Shown piece by piece: positions 41,325 through 44,340 of a DNA stretch of 44,340 nucleotides. Each line of letters starts with the position of its first letter. The stretch's first letter is position 1. The stretch covers positions 1-44,340 of the forward strand of contig CALWDR010000173.1 of the NCBI GenBank assembly GCA_944376745.1, read 5' to 3'. The stretch comes from an uncultured Lachnospiraceae bacterium. Its GTDB lineage: Bacteria > Bacillota > Clostridia > Lachnospirales > Lachnospiraceae. The notes beneath the pieces are model-generated. The model ran no database searches and was not told the DNA's origin. It saw nothing but the letters and a program-made list of their open reading frames with translations. Both the position numbers and the translations under genes were made by a program.

Positions 41325-41696
41325 ATGATAGATGCATTTTTAGCACATGTACAAGCGTATTGGCTCGATTGGCTTTTTGCGGCTATTACAGCCATTATCG
41401 GCCTGGGATACCGAAATCTCTTGAAAAGGCTGAAACAGGAGCAACAGAAAAATGAGGCTATCGCGAATGGCGTACAGTCACTGCTCCGGGAAAGTATTGT
41501 CAGTAATTATAACAAATATTCTGACCGCGGATACTGTCCAATTTATGCAAAGGAATCTATAAAAAAGGTTTACACATCGTATCACAATTTGGACGGGAAT
41601 GATGTGGCAACGGAACTATACCACAAGATTCTGGCAATGCCAGAGGAGAAAGGAGAATACCATGAAGAACAAAGAGTATTGGCTCAAATGGATTAA
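41325..41696 (+). CDS. Small membrane protein, holin-associated
   Basis: A 123-residue protein with one N-terminal membrane segment (about 14-31, LDWLFAAITAIIGLGYR) and a charged, mostly helical cytoplasmic part (KRLKQEQQKNEAIANGVQSLLRESI), resembling XhlA-type or accessory holin proteins of Clostridia phages. It lies just before the holin and overlaps it. AGGAGGAG is ahead of the start. Confidence 0.7.
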   Translation: MIDAFLAHVQAYWLDWLFAAITAIIGLGYRNLLKRLKQEQQKNEAIANGVQSLLRESIVSNYNKYSDRGYCPIYAKESIKKVYTSYHNLDGNDVATELYHKILAMPEEKGEYHEEQRVLAQMD

Positions 41697-41916
41697 GAAG
41701 GCCGGCGTCCGGGCAATCAAGACCGTGGCACAGACGGCAATCGCGACCATAGGGACATCCATGGTCATGAGTGAGGTTAATTGGGCAGTAGTTGGATCTG
41801 CAAGCTTGCTGGCAGGGATACTGTCTCTTCTGACGAGCCTTAAAGGTCTGCCAGAAGTAGAATCAGCGGCAACAGGAACATCAGGAATCACAGCAGAAAA
41901 AGAAAGCGAGGAATGA
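41662..41916 (+). CDS. Holin (r1t-type)
   Basis: An 84-residue protein starting at 41662 behind AGAAAGGAG. It has an amphipathic basic N-terminus, a first hydrophobic stretch (TVAQTAIATIGTSMVMS) and a second (VVGSASLLAGILSLLTSLKG), with a charged, flexible C-terminus, as in r1t-type phage holins. It makes the lesion that releases the endolysin. The following gene begins four bases before its stop. Confidence 0.8.
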   Translation: MKNKEYWLKWIKKAGVRAIKTVAQTAIATIGTSMVMSEVNWAVVGSASLLAGILSLLTSLKGLPEVESAATGTSGITAEKESEE

Positions 41917-43058
41917 ATACGATGAGAACTATTGCAGAAAGTAATCAGAGAGCAAAAGACATGTGCGCTAATGGATATCGCTATCTGTATGGCGGTAAAG
42001 GGCAGGACTACACAACGGGCCTGGTAAACAGCTTACATAGTATGTACCCGTCTCATGTCCCTCTGGAGGAGGCGCTGAAAGACGCTGACAAGGGTTACAA
42101 GGCGATTGATTGCTCTGGATTTTTGTGCGACGTGTTGGGAATTGGGAACATGGGATCTGCACAGATCCGGAGCACAGCAGTTAAGCGTCTGTCGGTTTCC
42201 AAAGCCAACGCCAGGGAGGGCATGGCGATCTGGAAATCAGGTCATGTGGCTTATGTTGGGGAGGGACTGAAAATCTATGAGGCCTCCAGCACTAAGACGG
42301 ACATGCGTGTGTCCAGCTGGGAGGAGCGAGCAGGAGCTTTTACAGAGCTTCTGATTGTTAAGGGGTCCGCATTGGCCGAGAGCGATGATCCGGCGAAGGG
42401 AGCGAATCCGTATCCGATCCCGACCCGCACGATTAAGTATGTCGCTGGTAATACCATGAAAGGCGACGATGTGCGCTGGGTGCAGTTGGAACTTGTGGAG
42501 GCCGGGTACAATATCGAGATTGACGGCAGTTTCGGCCCTGCCTCTAATGAGGCCCTGCTGGCATTCCAGGCAAGCTGCAAGATCTCCGTGGATGGCAAGT
42601 GCGGCCCGGATACCAGGCAGCATCTGATTGCCAACGGCCCGGTAGGAATGGCGGTGGTCAACCCCTATCCTATGCCGACCCGAACTATTTATTATGTGCC
42701 CGGGGGAACCATGAAGGGTGATGACGTCCGCTGGGTGCAGTTTGCACTTGTGCAATCCGGAGCCTCCATTGAGATTGATGGGAGTTTCGGCCCGGCATCG
42801 AACAAGGCATTGCTGGCATATCAGGAGGCCAACGGCCTGGAAGTGGATGGGCGTTGCGGCCCGGCCACCCGTCAGAGCCTGCAGGACAACAGTGTTGCGA
42901 CGTCGCAAACGTACACCGTACAGGGAGGGGATACCCTCTGGGGCATCGCTGAATCCCTGCTGGGAAACGGCAGTCGGTACGGGGAGATCATGGCTTTGTC
43001 CGGCATCAGCAGCACGGATATCGTAGTGGGCCAGGTGCTCACGGTTCCAGCAGCATAA
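41913..43058 (+). CDS. Endolysin: NlpC/P60, two PG-binding, LysM
   Basis: A 381-residue modular lysin. Residues about 10-150 form an NlpC/P60-type peptidase with the catalytic cysteine in DCSGFLC (about 67) and histidine in GHVAYV (about 110). Two PG_binding_1 repeats follow (about 168-246 and 250-325), each with MKGDDVRWVQ and EIDGSFGPASN. A LysM domain ends the protein (YTVQGGDTLWGIAESLLG). There is no signal peptide, as expected for holin-dependent release. The gene overlaps the holin by four bases. One 14-bp palindrome lies between the second repeat and the LysM domain. Confidence 0.9.
   Translation: MNTMRTIAESNQRAKDMCANGYRYLYGGKGQDYTTGLVNSLHSMYPSHVPLEEALKDADKGYKAIDCSGFLCDVLGIGNMGSAQIRSTAVKRLSVSKANAREGMAIWKSGHVAYVGEGLKIYEASSTKTDMRVSSWEERAGAFTELLIVKGSALAESDDPAKGANPYPIPTRTIKYVAGNTMKGDDVRWVQLELVEAGYNIEIDGSFGPASNEALLAFQASCKISVDGKCGPDTRQHLIANGPVGMAVVNPYPMPTRTIYYVPGGTMKGDDVRWVQFALVQSGASIEIDGSFGPASNKALLAYQEANGLEVDGRCGPATRQSLQDNSVATSQTYTVQGGDTLWGIAESLLGNGSRYGEIMALSGISSTDIVVGQVLTVPAA
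42895..42908. repeat. 14-bp palindrome TTGCGACGTCGCAA, copy 3
   Basis: Same 14-mer as 3377 and 20537, here in a different codon frame (encoding Val-Ala-Thr-Ser-Gln) in the linker of the endolysin. Conservation of DNA rather than protein is therefore implied. Confidence 0.7.
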
Positions 43059-43073
43059 GGTTTGATATGACAA

Positions 43074-43100
43074 AGCCCCGGCATAATGCCGGGGCTGTTT
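43074..43100 (+). terminator. Terminator after endolysin, copy 1
   Basis: AGCCCCGGC (43074-43082) pairs with GCCGGGGCT (43088-43096) over ATAAT, followed by GTTT. A rho-independent terminator 15 bases after the endolysin stop. Confidence 0.82.
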
Positions 43101-43149
43101 CAATTACTCTGGAAGCTCAGAAGGGAATTGAAGACAACTAAGAGCCAGA

Positions 43150-43183
43150 TGGCCCCGGTTACTCTCCGGGGCCACACTTTTTT
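43150..43183 (+). terminator. Terminator after endolysin, copy 2
   Basis: TGGCCCCGG (43150-43158) pairs with CCGGGGCCA (43166-43174) over a 7-base loop, then six T's at 43178-43183. This strong terminator insulates the silent cassette 3 from lysis transcription and ends just before inversion site C. Confidence 0.88.
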
Positions 43184-43187
43184 GAAC

Positions 43188-43199
43188 AAACACGAATTT
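43188..43199 (+). repeat. Inversion site C
   Basis: AAACACGAATTT in the same orientation as site A, directly after a terminator. The Asn-Thr-Asn-Leu codons then run into tip 3. Pairs with D (inverted) or B (inverted); with A it is direct, so recombination A-C would delete the lysis genes rather than invert. Confidence 0.8.
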
Positions 43200-43518
43200 A
43201 GCCGGTAAACAGCCACAGATTACCGGATTGGTCAGCGGGAATTTTCGAGTAAAGTTCACAAATATTCCAGCTGACGAAATAAATTTTAATGCGGATGGTT
43301 GGTATGAATATCCTGCACATGTTCCAGCTGGTTGTACAATATATGGGGCTATCGGTCACTTCATCGGCGCAACTTCAATTGTCATAAGTTCCACATCGGT
43401 TAATGCCAGTAGCGGCGTAGTGCGTTTCAATGCAAGGAAGTTGGCTGACGGTTCCGTTTTTACCGGCGGTATGATGTACGGGATAAGCGTAGCCATATTT
43501 TACTTGATGAACGATTAA
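43189..43518 (+). CDS. Silent tail-fibre tip cassette 3
   Basis: Open frame from site C (Asn-Thr-Asn-Leu) for about 109 residues to TAA at 43516, with GKQPQITGLVSGNFRVKFTNI as in cassette 2 and about 80 percent identity over the tip. No start codon with ribosome site, and a terminator immediately upstream, so it is silent here. It would be expressed only after recombination brings it to site A. Confidence 0.8.
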   Translation, partial: NTNLAGKQPQITGLVSGNFRVKFTNIPADEINFNADGWYEYPAHVPAGCTIYGAIGHFIGATSIVISSTSVNASSGVVRFNARKLADGSVFTGGMMYGISVAIFYLMND

Positions 43519-43529
43519 ATAGCCCTTTA
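43519..43529. repeat. Seam motif ATAGCCCTTTA, copy 2
   Basis: The same 11 bases as at 40902, joining the ends of tips 3 and 4. The minus-strand stop of cassette 4 is within it. Confidence 0.75.
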
Positions 43530-43820
43530 AGCCAACCTACATGTAAATTTAATAACAAATAATTGGCCAGCATGTTGATTTCCAAAAAAGTCGGCATAAT
43601 AAGAACTGTTTTTCTCTATGCTGAAGCCATTTTTGTTTTTATTGATAGTCCAACCTGATGCGTCAGCTACAGCCGATCCGCCAAATTCATTTATGGCAGA
43701 AATGGAGATATTATATTTATCAGCGTTTTGGAGTGGAATTGTCTGACTGCCAACCCAGTTACCTGTCACGCCAAACAAAACGGTTGTATTCGTAGCGCCA
43801 GTCGGAAATAAATTCGTGTT
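43527..43820 (-). CDS. Silent tail-fibre tip cassette 4
   Basis: Minus-strand open frame that begins in site D with Asn-Thr-Asn-Leu, continues through PTGATNTTVLFGVTGNWVGS and a beta-rich FFGNQHAGQLFVIKF end, to TAA at 43527. Not related in sequence to cassettes 2 and 3, and no ribosome site. Expressed only if inversion places it after site A. It resembles other short receptor-binding tips in size (about 97 residues). Confidence 0.75.
   Translation of the reverse strand, partial: NTNLFPTGATNTTVLFGVTGNWVGSQTIPLQNADKYNISISAINEFGGSAVADASGWTINKNKNGFSIEKNSSYYADFFGNQHAGQLFVIKFTCRLA
43810..43820 (-). repeat. Inversion site D
   Basis: Core AACACGAATTT on the minus strand (AAATTCGTGTT on plus); the base before the core is T rather than A, unlike the other three sites. 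The same bases include the stop codon of the 43819-44109 gene. Confidence 0.78.
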
Positions 43821-44109
43821 ATCTTAGATAGTCACTGAAATAAAACCCTGCCAGCAAAGCCTCGCCCTCCGTGTCCCGCAGGGCGGAGTACACACGATGA
43901 TCCCGCTCGTCAATGTACTCCAGGGGGAGCTGCTCAAAATCTATGTTTGCGTCCGGCCTGATCGGACGGTAGACGCAGGTTTTATACTTTATCTTTTTCC
44001 GCTTCCGTGTACGGATGGCCGCGACAACATAGTCTTTATATCTGACAACCTTCCCGGTGCCCTGCAGGTCGTATCGCAGCCGCAAGGCCGCCATTGTTAT
44101 TGTTTCCAT
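43819..44109 (-). CDS. Unrecognised 96-residue protein next to inversion region
   Basis: Minus-strand gene behind AAGGAAGG. The protein is basic in its middle (RTRKRKKIKYK) and has no membrane segment or cysteine cluster. Its TAA stop (43819-43821) overlaps site D, so the gene ends exactly where the invertible region begins. A repressor-like half-operator (44131-44141) lies in its upstream region. It could be a fibre assembly factor, a regulator of inversion, or host DNA; I do not recognise it. Confidence 0.6.
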   Translation of the reverse strand: METITMAALRLRYDLQGTGKVVRYKDYVVAAIRTRKRKKIKYKTCVYRPIRPDANIDFEQLPLEYIDERDHRVYSALRDTEGEALLAGFYFSDYLR

Positions 44110-44130
44110 ACTCTACGCCTTCCTTATTTT

Positions 44131-44141
44131 ATATGTTCACT
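44131..44141. promoter_or_regulatory. Half-operator match upstream of 44109 gene
   Basis: On the minus strand AGTGAACATAT is identical to the first 11 bases of the operator in the left early promoter, and is followed by TAAAAT, a possible -10 box. The second half-site does not match. It suggests repressor control of the right-end gene, but could be chance. Confidence 0.4.
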
Positions 44142-44149
44142 TTTTTGTA

Positions 44150-44340
44150 ATGATACGGAAGAGGATCTTGCCCAGTGAGGAAACGTTGCTGGACGGTGGC
44201 GCCCTGCTGATCATGGATATCCTGGTGGAGCTTGCGGACGGCTCTCTGGCCAATGTGGAGGTGCAGAAGGTGCCTTATCTCTTTCCGGGGGAGCGGATGA
44301 GCTGTTATTCCTCGGACTTGGTGCTGCGCCAGTACAGCCG
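44150..44340 (+). CDS. PD-(D/E)XK nuclease family transposase, partial
   Basis: An open frame running off the right edge. Its readable part, including ILPSEET, LLIMDILVELADGS, ANVEVQKVPYLFPGER and the SCYSSDLVLRQYS end, matches the core of the PD-(D/E)XK nuclease/Rpn-type transposase proteins common in Lachnospiraceae, with the E-x-Q-K metal site. The normal first 80 or so residues are missing: upstream DNA is unrelated and there is no ribosome site. It is either the start-less stump of a host gene split by the prophage or a decayed copy. Confidence 0.65.
   Translation, partial: MIRKRILPSEETLLDGGALLIMDILVELADGSLANVEVQKVPYLFPGERMSCYSSDLVLRQYS

Noticed and set aside
39895-43820. Diversity-generating retroelement acting on the fibre
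   Set aside because: No reverse transcriptase gene and no template/variable repeat pair; variation is explained by inversion sites instead.

Overview
This window is most of a temperate, contractile-tailed (myovirus-type) prophage in a Bacillota host, probably a Lachnospiraceae-like gut Clostridium. The evidence is the P2/Mu-style tail set (sheath, tube, GpX, GpD, GpV, GpU, GpW, GpJ, GpI), strong AGGAGG ribosome sites throughout, codon use of roughly even GC, and Clostridia-type phage accessory genes (DUF927 primase-helicase, VRR-NUC nuclease, DUF1492 regulator, HicAB). The host assignment is an inference from gene style only.

Layout. (1) 1-950: a folded inverted-repeat element at the left edge, two small Cro/CI-type genes facing each other, and a consensus early promoter whose spacer is a repressor operator. 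(2) 943-16600: early and replication genes. These include small zinc-ribbon proteins, a SleB-like cell-wall hydrolase, a SNF2-type helicase split into pieces around a three-gene cassette with an HNH endonuclease, a HAD phosphatase, an ssDNA-binding-like protein, a CHC2/TOPRIM/DUF927 primase-helicase, a repeat-rich putative origin (12570-12865), a HicAB pair on the minus strand, an HD phosphohydrolase and a short adenine methylase. (3) 16697-18674: a tyrosine recombinase, a VRR-NUC nuclease and a DUF1492/ArpU-type late regulator, then a terminator and a non-coding stretch that may hold cos or pac. (4) 19019-29941: terminase, portal, prohead protease, capsid, decoration, head-tail completion, sheath, tube and tail chaperone with a -1 frameshift. 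(5) 30071-40905: tape measure, baseplate and fibres. (6) 40512-43820: an invertible region with four recombination sites, four interchangeable fibre tips, and the holin/endolysin genes in the middle. (7) 43819-44340: an unrecognised minus-strand gene and the start-less remainder of a PD-(D/E)XK transposase-family gene, which may be host DNA.

How it works together. Virion assembly follows the P2/Mu plan. DNA is packaged by a GpA-type terminase into an HK97-fold head, joined to a contractile tail tipped by a GpD hub carrying two LysM domains. The fibre gene ends in a swappable tip: an 11-bp core (AACACGAATTT) is present once inside the fibre gene and once at the head of each of three silent tip cassettes, in alternating orientation, all in the same reading frame (Asn-Thr-Asn-Leu). 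Inversions would put any of four tips on the fibre, so this looks like a shufflon-like host-range switch. No recombinase is adjacent; the only one in the window is the tyrosine recombinase at 16697.

The two most unusual points are this four-tip switch with the lysis cassette inside it, and the damaged Walker A region of the helicase at 5439-5479. There, two short stop-containing hairpin insertions lie exactly between repeated codons, so that skipping both would restore the normal motif.
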